DNA of 64,000 nt, taken from NCBI GenBank assembly GCA_964626755.1, contig CAZVGO010000016.1, forward strand, positions 18,882 to 82,881, in the 5' to 3' direction. How positions within the stretch are numbered: position 1 is the stretch's first letter; each line of letters begins with the position of its first letter. The position numbers were made by a program, and so were the translations under genes. Below, piece by piece: positions 34,173-42,384 of this stretch. The notes under the pieces are model-generated. The model was given only the letters and a program-made list of their open reading frames with translations, ran no database searches and was not told where the DNA came from. This DNA comes from JACDAV01 sp964626755. Its GTDB lineage: Bacteria > Chloroflexota > Limnocylindria > Limnocylindrales > CSP1-4.

Positions 34173-35188
34173 GGGAGGTAGTCGTTCGTGAACAGCGCCG
34201 CGTAGTCGGGCGGCCCGGTCAGCGCCTTTCCGGCGGCGTCAACGAGCAGACCCTCCTCGTACAGAAAGCCCGAGTAGCCCTGCCACTTCTCGAGCGTCTG
34301 GCGGCCGACCCGCCCCTGACCGTCGACGTAAGCGCCGCCGTCGGCGAGGAACCGTGCGCTGGCCAGCGGCAGGTCCGGATTCGAATCGAAGACTCCCGGA
34401 TTCTCATCGACCAGCGTCGCCGCCGCGCGATCCGGATCGTTTGCCGCAAGCTCGAACCCGCGCACCGTCGCGGCAACGAACCGCTTGGCGAGCTCGGGCT
34501 CGCGAGCGAGCCAGTCGGCATCGCAGGCGAGAACGACCTGGTAGAAGTCCGGGAAGCCGAAGTTGGTGAAGGCGAATTGCCGCAGCGCGATGCCGCGCTG
34601 CTCGGCCTCGATCCCCTCCCAGGCGGTGAACACGATCACGAAGTCCGCCCGCTTCGCAAAGAGTGCCTCGTACGCCGCGGTGTCGAGCACGACCGATTTG
34701 AAATCGCCCGTGCCGCCGTCGGCTTCGATCACCGCCCGGACGGTCGGCTCCTCGTTCGGATAGCCGAAGCCGGCATAGATCTTCCCGTCGAGCTCGCGCG
34801 GCCGGCTGATCCCGGAATCGGCGAGGACCGCGATCTCCTGGGCCGTGTGCTGGAGGATCGCCATGACGGACTTGATGTTTATCCCGGCCGCCACCCCGAA
34901 CGTCATCGAGTCCTGGAAGCTGATCCCGCATTCCGCTTGATGAGCGGCGAGCAGCGCCTCGGGCGTCGTGCCCGTGTAGGGAAGCACCCTGAGCTCGATC
35001 CCGGCTTCGGCATACCAGCCCTCGTGGCGGGCGACGAAGAACCCGGTGTGGTTCGTGTTGGGTGTCCAGTCAAGGGCCAGGCGCACCGTGGCAGGGCGCG
35101 GGCTGGGGCTCCCCTGGCCGATGCCGCAGGCGGTCGCAACGAATGCGACGACCGCTGCGACGGCGAGGAAGCGATGGAGGCGATTCAC
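34169..35188 (-). CDS. thiY: ThiY-like pyrimidine-precursor binding lipoprotein
   Basis: About 339 residues from the GTG at 35188; the frame is open further upstream only because it runs through the riboswitch. Lipobox VATACG after a basic, hydrophobic signal peptide. The mature part is NMT1/THI5-like: VRLALDWTPNTNHTGFFVA, ECGISFQDSMTFG, RELDGKIYAGFGYPNEEPT, FVIVFTAWEGIEAEQ. Such proteins bind HMP or formylaminopyrimidine and deliver it to the ThiXZ transporter. The TPP riboswitch directly upstream supports a role in thiamine salvage. Confidence 0.88.
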   Translation of the reverse strand: MNRLHRFLAVAAVVAFVATACGIGQGSPSPRPATVRLALDWTPNTNHTGFFVARHEGWYAEAGIELRVLPYTGTTPEALLAAHQAECGISFQDSMTFGVAAGINIKSVMAILQHTAQEIAVLADSGISRPRELDGKIYAGFGYPNEEPTVRAVIEADGGTGDFKSVVLDTAAYEALFAKRADFVIVFTAWEGIEAEQRGIALRQFAFTNFGFPDFYQVVLACDADWLAREPELAKRFVAATVRGFELAANDPDRAAATLVDENPGVFDSNPDLPLASARFLADGGAYVDGQGRVGRQTLEKWQGYSGFLYEEGLLVDAAGKALTGPPDYAALFTNDYLP

Positions 35189-35216
35189 TGACTCGGGCTC
35201 CGTTTCGAGAACGAAA

Positions 35217-35246
35217 GACGCCGCCCCGGGGGTTACGGGCGGCATC
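35217..35246 (-). terminator. Intrinsic terminator of the TPP riboswitch
   Basis: Minus-strand GATGCCGCCC, a loop with TAACCCCC, then GGGCGGCGTC followed by TTTCGTTCT. Nine Watson-Crick pairs plus one G-U pair and a T-rich tail, placed between the aptamer and the thiY start: a standard transcription-attenuation platform. Confidence 0.75.
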
Positions 35247-35256
35247 GAGTCAGCTT

Positions 35257-35345
35257 GGCCTGCTTCCTTCGCTGGTATGAGCCAGATCAGGTTCGGCGGG
35301 TCTGTGGCCTGGGCCACACTCTCAGCGCGCGGGCGCTCCCCGGAG
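35257..35345 (-). ncRNA. TPP (THI-box) riboswitch aptamer
   Basis: Minus strand: CCGGGGAGCGCCC, GCGCGCTGAGAGTG, an extra hairpin GTGGCCCAGGCCAC, then the hallmark GAACCTGATCTGGCTCATAC and CAGCGAAGGAAGCAGG. The CUGAGA and CCUGAUCUGG/AUACCAGCG elements are the thiamine-pyrophosphate binding core. Bound TPP should favour the terminator at 35217-35246 and switch off thiY-thiX. Confidence 0.95.
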
Positions 35346-35366
35346 GCGATATTCGGTTGTTCGGCG

Positions 35367-35372
35367 AGTCTA
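35367..35372 (-). promoter_or_regulatory. -10 box for the riboswitch transcript
   Basis: Minus-strand GGTGATAGACT: an extended -10 (TGaTAGACT) about 20 nt before the aptamer. It abuts the end of the upstream hydrolase gene. Confidence 0.5.
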
Positions 35373-36203
35373 TCACCGGCCCGCGAAGCGCTCCCGCAGC
35401 CAGCCGATGACCTCGTCGATCACCGCCCCTCCCTCGGGCTCGTTGTGCATCTCGTGGCGGAGGCCGGGGTACGTTCGCCGGGTGACGGCGGGCACCTCGC
35501 CGAGAGGGGCGCTGGCGCTCGTGGGGACGAGCCGGTCGGCCTCACCGTGGATCACGAGGGTGGGTACGCGAAGGCCACCGAGCGCCGCCCGGCAGCGGGC
35601 CTGCTCGCGGAGGAACTCCAGCCCGAGGCGGGTGGTCGTCAGATGGTGGTTGAGGGGGTCGGCGAGGTACCGGACGCCGACCTGCGGGTCGCGCGACAGG
35701 ACGGCCGTGTCGAGGGCGTTCCTGACCGGCAGGGTCGGGATGGCGACGCCGAGGACGCGGGCGAGGGCGCGCTTCCAGGCCGGCACATCGGCGTCGAGCG
35801 CGGGTGCGGAGAGAACGAGCGCGTCGAGCTTCGGGTCGGTCAGGGCGTACCCGAGCGCCACGAGCCCCCCGAGCGAGTGGCCGTACAACACAACTGGTCC
35901 GCCGGCGGCCGCGGTGTGCGTCGCGGCGAGCCGCTCGGCCAGGTCGTCGTGGAAGCGCGACCAGCGGTCGACCCAGGCGCGCCGTCCGCCGGACGCCCCG
36001 AACCCGCGCTGGTCGTAGGCGTAGACGTCGATGCCCGCCTCGGCAAGTTGAGCCCCGACGTGCTCGTACCGCCCGCTGTGCTCGCCGAGCCCGTGGACGA
36101 GCAGGAGCGTGGCCCACGGCCGGCCGCCGTCCGGAACCGGCCAGTGCCTCGTCGCGAGCTCGGTGCCGTCCGCGACCGTGACGCGGCCGTCCGTCGCGGT
36201 CAC
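35373..36203 (-). CDS. Alpha/beta hydrolase, monoacylglycerol-lipase type
   Basis: About 276 residues from the GTG at 36203 that overlaps the preceding stop (GTGA). LLLVHGLGEHSGRYEHVG (oxyanion region), YDQRGFGASGG, nucleophile elbow YGHSLGG, and C-terminal VIHGEADRLVP and GLRHEMHNEPEG supplying Asp and His of the triad. Matches serine aquaporin/lysophospholipase-type hydrolases (Hydrolase_4), which cleave monoacylglycerols or lysolipids. Last gene of the GTPase operon. Confidence 0.85.
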   Translation of the reverse strand: MTATDGRVTVADGTELATRHWPVPDGGRPWATLLLVHGLGEHSGRYEHVGAQLAEAGIDVYAYDQRGFGASGGRRAWVDRWSRFHDDLAERLAATHTAAAGGPVVLYGHSLGGLVALGYALTDPKLDALVLSAPALDADVPAWKRALARVLGVAIPTLPVRNALDTAVLSRDPQVGVRYLADPLNHHLTTTRLGLEFLREQARCRAALGGLRVPTLVIHGEADRLVPTSASAPLGEVPAVTRRTYPGLRHEMHNEPEGGAVIDEVIGWLRERFAGR

Positions 36204-37210
36204 TCGCCTACCCGCACGACCCAACGGCCGCGGGCCCGGCCGGCGACGATCGCATCGAGCGCGCCGTCCAGCGTGTCGAGCGTCACCTCGGCCACGTCCC
36301 CACCGAGGCCGCGGGGCCGGTACTCGCCGGCGAGCCTGTTCCAGAGCGCCCGGCGCTCTTCGATCGGCACAGGGACGGAGTTCATCCCGAGCACGGCCAC
36401 GCCGCGCAGGATGAACGGCAGGACCGTCGAGCTGAAACCGGGTCCGCCCGCGTTCCCGACGGACGCGATCGCTCCACCCGGCATCAACGTGCTGAGGAGA
36501 TACGGCATCGCCGGCCCACCCACGGCATCGATCGCGCCCGCCCAGCGCGACGATTCGAGCGGCCGCGGACTGGCGGTCATCTCCTCGCGGTCGACGAACC
36601 CCGCCGCGCCGAGGGCCCGGAGCCGGTCGTGCTCGTCCGCCTTGCCGGTCGCGGCCCATGCCTCATAGCCGCGCGCGGCGAGGATCCCGAGCCCCGTCGT
36701 CCCCACACCGCCGGATGCGCCGGTGACGAGCACCGGCCCAGCGTCCGGGCGCAGCCCGCGGGCCTCGAGCGCGGCGACGCTCATCGCGGCCGTGAACCCC
36801 GCGGTGCCGATGGCCATCGCGTCGCGCGCCGACAGGTTCGCCGGCAGCGGCACGACCCAGCCCGCCGGGACCCGCTGGTATTCGGCGTAGCCGCCGTGGC
36901 GCGACACGCCCAGGTCGTAGCCGTGGGCAAGAACCGCATCGCCCGGACGGATCGACGAGTCGTCGCTCGACACGACCTCGCCGGCCAGGTCGATCCCGGG
37001 GATGAGCGGGCTGATCCGGGCGACCCTGCCGTCGAACCGGGTCGCGAGCCCGTCCTTGAAGTTCACGCCGGACCAGTCGACCCGGACGACGACCTCGCCC
37101 GCAGGCAGGTCGTCGGGAGTCAGGTCGCGGACCCCGCGCTCGACCCGGTCGTCGAGCCGTTCCGCGACGTATGCCCGGAAGGTCGCGGGAGCAGTCGCGG
37201 CTCCCGTCAC
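36200..37210 (-). CDS. Zinc-free quinone/acryloyl-CoA reductase (YhdH/AcuI type)
   Basis: About 336 residues from the GTG at 37210, overlapping the GTPase stop as GTGA. Medium-chain dehydrogenase fold without zinc ligands: VDWSGVNFKDGLATR, LIPGIDLAGEVVSS, GYDLGVSRHGGYAEYQRVPA, NADPH-binding LVTGASGGVGTTGLGILA and VLGMNSVPVPIEERRALW. These match the YhdH/AcuI family, which reduces acryloyl-CoA or quinones with NADPH. In the same operon as two GTPases and a hydrolase; the reason for the link is unclear. Confidence 0.85.
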   Translation of the reverse strand: MTGAATAPATFRAYVAERLDDRVERGVRDLTPDDLPAGEVVVRVDWSGVNFKDGLATRFDGRVARISPLIPGIDLAGEVVSSDDSSIRPGDAVLAHGYDLGVSRHGGYAEYQRVPAGWVVPLPANLSARDAMAIGTAGFTAAMSVAALEARGLRPDAGPVLVTGASGGVGTTGLGILAARGYEAWAATGKADEHDRLRALGAAGFVDREEMTASPRPLESSRWAGAIDAVGGPAMPYLLSTLMPGGAIASVGNAGGPGFSSTVLPFILRGVAVLGMNSVPVPIEERRALWNRLAGEYRPRGLGGDVAEVTLDTLDGALDAIVAGRARGRWVVRVGE

Positions 37211-38958
37211 GATCGCCCGCAGGCCTCCCGCGCCCCGCGGTTCGCCACCCACAGCGAGTGCCTCGCCTCCTCCATCCGGTCGAGGGGCCCGAATGCCTCC
37301 TCGGCAACCGCTTTCTCGACGGCCGCGGACACCTGCGCCCCGAGCTCGCGCGCCCATTTCCGACCGCGCCAGCCCGCGTGCAGGCTGAGCACCCGCGACA
37401 GGATGAAGCCGAGCGCGAGAAAGCCGACCAGCAAGGCGAACGGAATCGGCACGCGACCGACGATCGGCAGCGTGAAGGCGTCGACCGGCGAGCCAAGGAG
37501 GATCGCGACCACGAGCCACGCAACGCTCAGGACGACGCCGAAGGTCGCAAGCGTCTGGACGATGCCGATCACCGGCCACAGCCGGCTGCTCGGCGGGTCG
37601 AGCGGTCCGTGCTCCGCGATCGCGCCGTCCACGGCCCCCCGGAGGCGGCCACTGACCCGCGGCGCGTCGAGCGTCGCGGCGAGCACCGGGCGGATCGTTG
37701 CCGGCGCCTCGCGGAGCGGGCCGTCGGTCATGGCGCGGAGAGCCCCGATCGCCGGTGCGAGCGACCCGCGCCGGTGCCACGAGGAGAGGAACCGCTGCGG
37801 GTCCGCGACCCGGGCCTGCCGCCCGCTCGCCTTGTAGGCGCGCCCGAGAAGCCAGCCGATCGGACCGGCGCCGGCCGGCCGGGCAGCGACCCGGGTCGCC
37901 GCGATCGCCTGGCGCTGGGCCGCCGGGATGTCGATCAGCCGGAGGATCTCGTGGTTGGCGGCCTTGATCGCCCGGGCGCGTGCGTCCGCGTCGAGCAACG
38001 GCCTGGCCTCGGCGTTCGGATCGATGCCGGCCTGCTGGGCGAGGTCGTCGAGGGCGGCCCGGATCGATGCGGCGATCCTCCCCGCCACGATCTTCTTGGC
38101 GTCGACCTGCTCGGCGAGCCAGCCCCGGACCGGCTCCGTCTGTCCGATGACAGCCGCGGTCGCGACGACCTGCGGGTTGACCGCTCCCACCGCGACGTCC
38201 TCGCGGAGCGACCTGTCGAGGTCTCGCCGCACGCGTTCCGTGGACGCGCCAAGCCGGTCGGTCTTGTTCAGCACGACGAGCTGGCGGTCCAGCCGGGGAA
38301 GCCAGTGGCGGAGGAATTCATCGTGGAGGACGGCGTCGCGGTACTTCTCGTGATCGGTGACCCAGATGACGCCGTCCACGCGGGGCAGGAGCTCCTCTAC
38401 CCGGGCGCGATTCGCGGGCTCGATGGAGTCCAGGTCGGGCAGGTCGAGGAGCGCGACGCTGCCGAGGCGGCTGTCCTCGTGGCGGAGCACGGTGGTCGTC
38501 CCGAGCCAGCCCAGCAGGGCGTCGATCTCCCCGCCGGCGCTCCGCGGCACCCAGCCGACGGGCTTGTCGGTCGTGGGTCGCCGGGCGGACGCCTCGCTGA
38601 CGCTGCCTCCGGCGAGGGCGTTGAGCAGCGTCGACTTGCCGACACCCGTGCCGCCGACGAGCGCCACCACGGAGAGGTCCGACGGAAAGCCGAGGCGCTG
38701 GTCCGCATCGACGCGGACGCTCTCCGCCTCCCCGACAGCGAGATGGAGCCGGCGTCCCGCGGAGACGCCCTCGTCGAGCCGGGCGAGGCAGACGGCGATT
38801 CCGCGCGTCGCGGCGGGACGGCCGACCGTCCAGGAGAGAAATCCCGGCTCCTCCGGTGCCGCAACCCGGGCGCCCGGAGACATCGGCGCCCGCGGATCGA
38901 CGGCGCCGTTGTCGGGCGCGTCCTGTCCGATCCCGGTCCGAGGCTGGGTGGCAGTCAC
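37207..38958 (-). CDS. Dynamin-like/YfjP-type membrane GTPase (second of tandem pair)
   Basis: 583 residues from a GTG. G1 LVGGTGVGKSTLLNALAG, G3-like LLDLPDLDSIEP (DxPD instead of DxxG), G4 VVLNKTDRLGAS, then a helical middle domain and two membrane helices (VVLSVAWLVVAILLG and IPFALLVGFLALGFILSRVL). The layout, a GTPase head followed by helices and a membrane hairpin, is like bacterial dynamin-related proteins, which act in pairs on membranes. 11 nt downstream of its partner. Confidence 0.8.
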   Translation of the reverse strand: MTATQPRTGIGQDAPDNGAVDPRAPMSPGARVAAPEEPGFLSWTVGRPAATRGIAVCLARLDEGVSAGRRLHLAVGEAESVRVDADQRLGFPSDLSVVALVGGTGVGKSTLLNALAGGSVSEASARRPTTDKPVGWVPRSAGGEIDALLGWLGTTTVLRHEDSRLGSVALLDLPDLDSIEPANRARVEELLPRVDGVIWVTDHEKYRDAVLHDEFLRHWLPRLDRQLVVLNKTDRLGASTERVRRDLDRSLREDVAVGAVNPQVVATAAVIGQTEPVRGWLAEQVDAKKIVAGRIAASIRAALDDLAQQAGIDPNAEARPLLDADARARAIKAANHEILRLIDIPAAQRQAIAATRVAARPAGAGPIGWLLGRAYKASGRQARVADPQRFLSSWHRRGSLAPAIGALRAMTDGPLREAPATIRPVLAATLDAPRVSGRLRGAVDGAIAEHGPLDPPSSRLWPVIGIVQTLATFGVVLSVAWLVVAILLGSPVDAFTLPIVGRVPIPFALLVGFLALGFILSRVLSLHAGWRGRKWARELGAQVSAAVEKAVAEEAFGPLDRMEEARHSLWVANRGAREACGRS

Positions 38959-38969
38959 GGCGCGTCTCG

Positions 38970-40877
38970 TCAGCGTCCCAGCGACCAGCGCGGGCGAGCC
39001 CGCGGCGCGGCCGCAAGCCCCGCCGGGTCAAGCCTGCCCGCGGGCTCTTCGTCCAGCACGAGCCGGGGAGGGGCCGGCATCATCACCGGCCTGGCCGAGA
39101 TCGAGACGGCCGGGGGGAGCGTGCGGAGCTCATCGGCCATCAATCGGATCTCCGCCGACAGGCCACGCAGCCGGTCAGGCGCGGGAACGCGTGCGTCGAA
39201 CCGCGCCAGCTCCTCGCGGAACGTCTCGCCCAGGGCCTCGATCAGGCGGTAGCGGGCGCGGCTGATCATCTCGACGAGGGCCGCCTCGCCGAACAGCGCG
39301 GACAGGAGCCGCTGGTTGAGGAACCCTGTGACCGCCGCGATCCCGACCTCGGCGCCGGTGAGTCCACCGGTGTGCGAGAACGTCGCGAGCATCACCCCGA
39401 TCCCCGCGGTATTCACGCCGACGCTGGCGCCCTTGGCGAGCGTCCGCTTCGGGCCGCCGGTCCGCCGGACGTCCTCGGCGATCGACGCGAGCCATTCGTC
39501 CAGGCGCACGGCCAGGCGCTTGTCGAGATCCTCGGCAGGGCTCCACGCCGCGGGATCCTTGTCGAGGACTGCGCGCGCGGCGGGCTCCTCCGACCACGCG
39601 GCGGCGGCCCGCCGGATCGCCTCCGTGACCCGCACCTGGGTGAGCGATTTGAGGTCGGCGATCGTCTGCTCCCGGACCTCCGCGACCGGGGCCGTGGGAG
39701 CGCCCCGGAAGAGTTGCGTGAACGAGGACCGGACCTTGCCGATCCCGCTCGAGAACGCCTTCGTGATCTCGTCCGCGCCGACGAAGTCCTGCCACTGTCG
39801 GAGGGCTTCGGCCCGGAGGAACGAGCCCCGGGCGAGCTCGTCCCGCAGCACCCCGAGCTCGCGCTCGAACGCCTCGGTCGCGAGACGCCGCAATCGGTCC
39901 GAATCGATCGCCGCGTGGTCGAGATCCTCGGAGATCGTGCGGAGCTGCGGCTCGAGGTTGGCGAGCGAGCCCGCGAGCGCACGGGAGGCGAGCTCGAGGC
40001 GCGCCTCGCGGTGCTTCGCGAGGCCGTCGATCCGGTCGATCAGCGGGTGGACGGCCTTCCGGTCGAGGCCGTCGATCTTCGCCTCCAGCGCTCCCTCCTC
40101 GACGCCGACGAGGTCGATCTCCGTCCGTCCCTCGAGCCCCGCGTCGCGGAGGAGGCGGCGAAGGTCCTCGAGGACCACGGCCCGTTCCTCGGAGTCCGTG
40201 GGCATCCGGTTGACGAGCACGACGAGCGGCAAGCCGCGGTCCCCCACTCGACCGAGGACCTCCCACGGAACGCGATCCGCGTACCGGGTCGCGGTCGTGA
40301 CGAACACCGCGAGATCGGCCGCCTCGACGAGGCGATCGGTCAGCTCGCGGTTGGCGTGCTCGACGGAGTCGACGTCCGGCGCGTCGACGAGGACCACCCC
40401 GGCCCGGGCCGACGTATCTTCGGCGATGAGGATCCGCTGCCGGTCGATCCCGGCGAGTGGCCCGCCCTCCGCGGTGAGCTCGGCCGGGTCGCCCGGACGG
40501 GCGAACGCCACGAGCTTCCGCGTCGTCGGCCGCAGGACGCCGGTGGCGCTGATGTTCCGGTTGGCCAGCGCGTTGAACAGCGACGACTTGCCGGCTCCGG
40601 TCGGTCCAACCAGCAGGATGAGGATCGGCGCGTCGAGGCCGCGGGCGCGCGGCCGGACGTGACGGACGACATGCTCGGCGAGCTGCTCCGTTCGGCGCCG
40701 CGCGGAGTGGTTCGAGTTCGGCACATCGCGGGCGCGGTCGGCGAGGTCGCCGATCCGGTCCACGAGGTCGACGAGGACGTCCTGGTACGTGCCGCCGCCG
40801 CCGGATCCCGGGCCGCGCACGGGCGCCCGGTTCGGCGAGACTCCGGTCGCGCCTCCTGAGCGTCGCTCGCGCCTCAT
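38970..40877 (-). CDS. Dynamin-like GTPase (first of tandem pair)
   Basis: About 635 residues from the ATG at 40877. G1 LLVGPTGAGKSSLFNALANR, a switch threonine in GVLRPTTRKLVAF, G3-like VLVDAPDVDSVEHANREL, and a degenerate G4 VLVNRMPTDSEE. A long helical domain follows, then a hydrophobic segment (VNTAGIGVMLATFSHTGGLTG ... VGIAAVTGFLNQRLLSALFG) that could insert in the membrane. Both partners share the unusual DxPDxDS switch-2 motif. Leads the operon with the second GTPase, the reductase and the hydrolase. Confidence 0.8.
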   Translation of the reverse strand: MRRERRSGGATGVSPNRAPVRGPGSGGGGTYQDVLVDLVDRIGDLADRARDVPNSNHSARRRTEQLAEHVVRHVRPRARGLDAPILILLVGPTGAGKSSLFNALANRNISATGVLRPTTRKLVAFARPGDPAELTAEGGPLAGIDRQRILIAEDTSARAGVVLVDAPDVDSVEHANRELTDRLVEAADLAVFVTTATRYADRVPWEVLGRVGDRGLPLVVLVNRMPTDSEERAVVLEDLRRLLRDAGLEGRTEIDLVGVEEGALEAKIDGLDRKAVHPLIDRIDGLAKHREARLELASRALAGSLANLEPQLRTISEDLDHAAIDSDRLRRLATEAFERELGVLRDELARGSFLRAEALRQWQDFVGADEITKAFSSGIGKVRSSFTQLFRGAPTAPVAEVREQTIADLKSLTQVRVTEAIRRAAAAWSEEPAARAVLDKDPAAWSPAEDLDKRLAVRLDEWLASIAEDVRRTGGPKRTLAKGASVGVNTAGIGVMLATFSHTGGLTGAEVGIAAVTGFLNQRLLSALFGEAALVEMISRARYRLIEALGETFREELARFDARVPAPDRLRGLSAEIRLMADELRTLPPAVSISARPVMMPAPPRLVLDEEPAGRLDPAGLAAAPRARPRWSLGR

Positions 40878-41120
40878 CGCGAAGGTCGGGTTAACCGCCT
40901 CGGCCACCGCTCCTCCTCCTGCCGCCGCCAGAACCTGGCGGTCCGCCCAGCGACGCGTCTCCCGCGCATCGGGGGAGCGATCTTCGCATGCGTCGGCCGC
41001 CCACGCCACCCCCGATCCTTCGATCGGCGCTGCACCCGCGTATCGCCGGTTGCGGCGCGCGTGCGCGGCGGTGCCGCCCCGCACCGTCGGCAGCGGCGCG
41101 GCCGGGGCGATGGCCGCTGC

Positions 41121-41126
41121 TACGAT
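41121..41126 (+). promoter_or_regulatory. -10 box of the histidine-kinase gene
   Basis: TACGAT, then CTGGGTG (7 nt), then the ATG at 41134. Confidence 0.5.
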
Positions 41127-41133
41127 CTGGGTG

Positions 41134-42384
41134 ATGTCAGCCGCGGGCGACGAGCGACGCAAGGCCGCGGTCCCCCACGCCCTCCGATCCACCCAGACGG
41201 CGGAGCTGATCCTCGACATCGCGACAGCCGCGGCCGGGGAGCTCGACCTGGACCAGATCCTGCTCGAGACCCTCGACCGCCTTCGGACGGTACTCCCGCT
41301 GACCGGCGGATCGATCGCCCTCGTCGAGGGCGACGACCTCGTCCTCCGGGCTGCGATCGGGCCGTTCGCGGCCGCCGCGCACGGGCAGCGGCTCCGGCGC
41401 GGTCGGTCGCGGAGCTGGGGCGTCATCGAGACGCTCGAGCCGTACCTCAGCGGCGACCTCCAGGCCGCCGGGCTCCACGTCAAGACAACGGGCGCGGAGG
41501 ACGTGATTCGGTCGTGGCTGGCGGTGCCGATCGTGCGGCGTGGCCAGGGCATCGGCCTGCTCGAGATCGACTCGACCAACATCGCCGCGTTCGACCAGGG
41601 GGACATCGAGCTCCTGACGACGGTCGTCCGAGCCCTTGCCGGACCCGTCGAGCTGGCCAGCCGCTACGCGGAGGAGCGACGAGCCAACGCACTGCGCGAG
41701 GCGTTCATCGGCGTGATCAGCCACGAGCTCCGGACGCCGATCACGACGATCTACGGTCTTAGCAAGATGCTTCGCCAGCGGCTGGACACTCTCGCGCCGG
41801 AGGTTCGGGACCAGCTGGTCGGCGACATCGAGGCGGAATCCGATCGCCTCTACCGGCTCGTCGAGGACCTGCTCGTGCTCAGCCGCGCGGAGCGCGGCAA
41901 TGTCGAGATCGCCAACGATCCCATCGTCCTCGCCCACGTCTTGCGCCGGGCGATCGACGGGGAGGCCCTCCGGTGGCCGACCCGCGACTTCTCACTCGAG
42001 GTCGACCGCCAGGTGCCCCTCGTGCTCGGCGAGGAGACGTACGTCGAGCAGGCCGTCCGCAACCTGCTCTCGAACGCCGCGAAGTACAGCGAGCCGGGCT
42101 CAACTATCACGGTCCGGCTCGAGTGGGCCGAGGACGAGGTCGTCGTCCGGGTCCTCGACGAGGGGATCGGGATCGCCCCGGAGGATGCCGAGCACGTGTT
42201 CGAGCTGTTCTTCCGGACGCCTCGCGCGTCGCGCCAGGCCGCCGGCGCGGGGATAGGGCTGTTCGTATGCCGCCAGCTCATCGAGGCGATGGGCGGCCGG
42301 ATCTGGGCCCGTCCGCGCGACGAGGGCGGCACGGAGGTGGGCTTCGCCCTGCCGGCCCAGGCGGAGGTCGGACCGGACGCCTAG
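41134..42384 (+). CDS. GAF-domain sensor histidine kinase, orphan
   Basis: About 416 residues from the ATG at 41134 (7 nt after a TACGAT box). No membrane helix, so cytoplasmic. A GAF domain (about 20-170) with SWLAVPIVRRGQGIGLLEID, a HisKA domain with phospho-acceptor H197 in ISHELRTPITTIYG, and a HATPase domain with N-box NLLSNAAKYS, G1 DEGIGIAPEDAEHVFELF and G2 GAGIGLFVCRQLIEAMGG. No response regulator gene is adjacent. What it senses is unknown. Its stop shares CTAG with the convergent MFS gene. Confidence 0.9.
   Translation: MSAAGDERRKAAVPHALRSTQTAELILDIATAAAGELDLDQILLETLDRLRTVLPLTGGSIALVEGDDLVLRAAIGPFAAAAHGQRLRRGRSRSWGVIETLEPYLSGDLQAAGLHVKTTGAEDVIRSWLAVPIVRRGQGIGLLEIDSTNIAAFDQGDIELLTTVVRALAGPVELASRYAEERRANALREAFIGVISHELRTPITTIYGLSKMLRQRLDTLAPEVRDQLVGDIEAESDRLYRLVEDLLVLSRAERGNVEIANDPIVLAHVLRRAIDGEALRWPTRDFSLEVDRQVPLVLGEETYVEQAVRNLLSNAAKYSEPGSTITVRLEWAEDEVVVRVLDEGIGIAPEDAEHVFELFFRTPRASRQAAGAGIGLFVCRQLIEAMGGRIWARPRDEGGTEVGFALPAQAEVGPDA

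Noticed and set aside
35189..35317. N-terminal extension of the ThiY frame
   Set aside because: The extra codons lie in the TPP riboswitch and terminator; the lipoprotein signal peptide starts at the GTG at 35188.
37171..40859. Long open frames opposite the two GTPases
   Set aside because: High GC keeps antisense frames open; their translations are Arg/Gly/Ala-rich without motifs, while the minus-strand frames have clear GTPase motifs.
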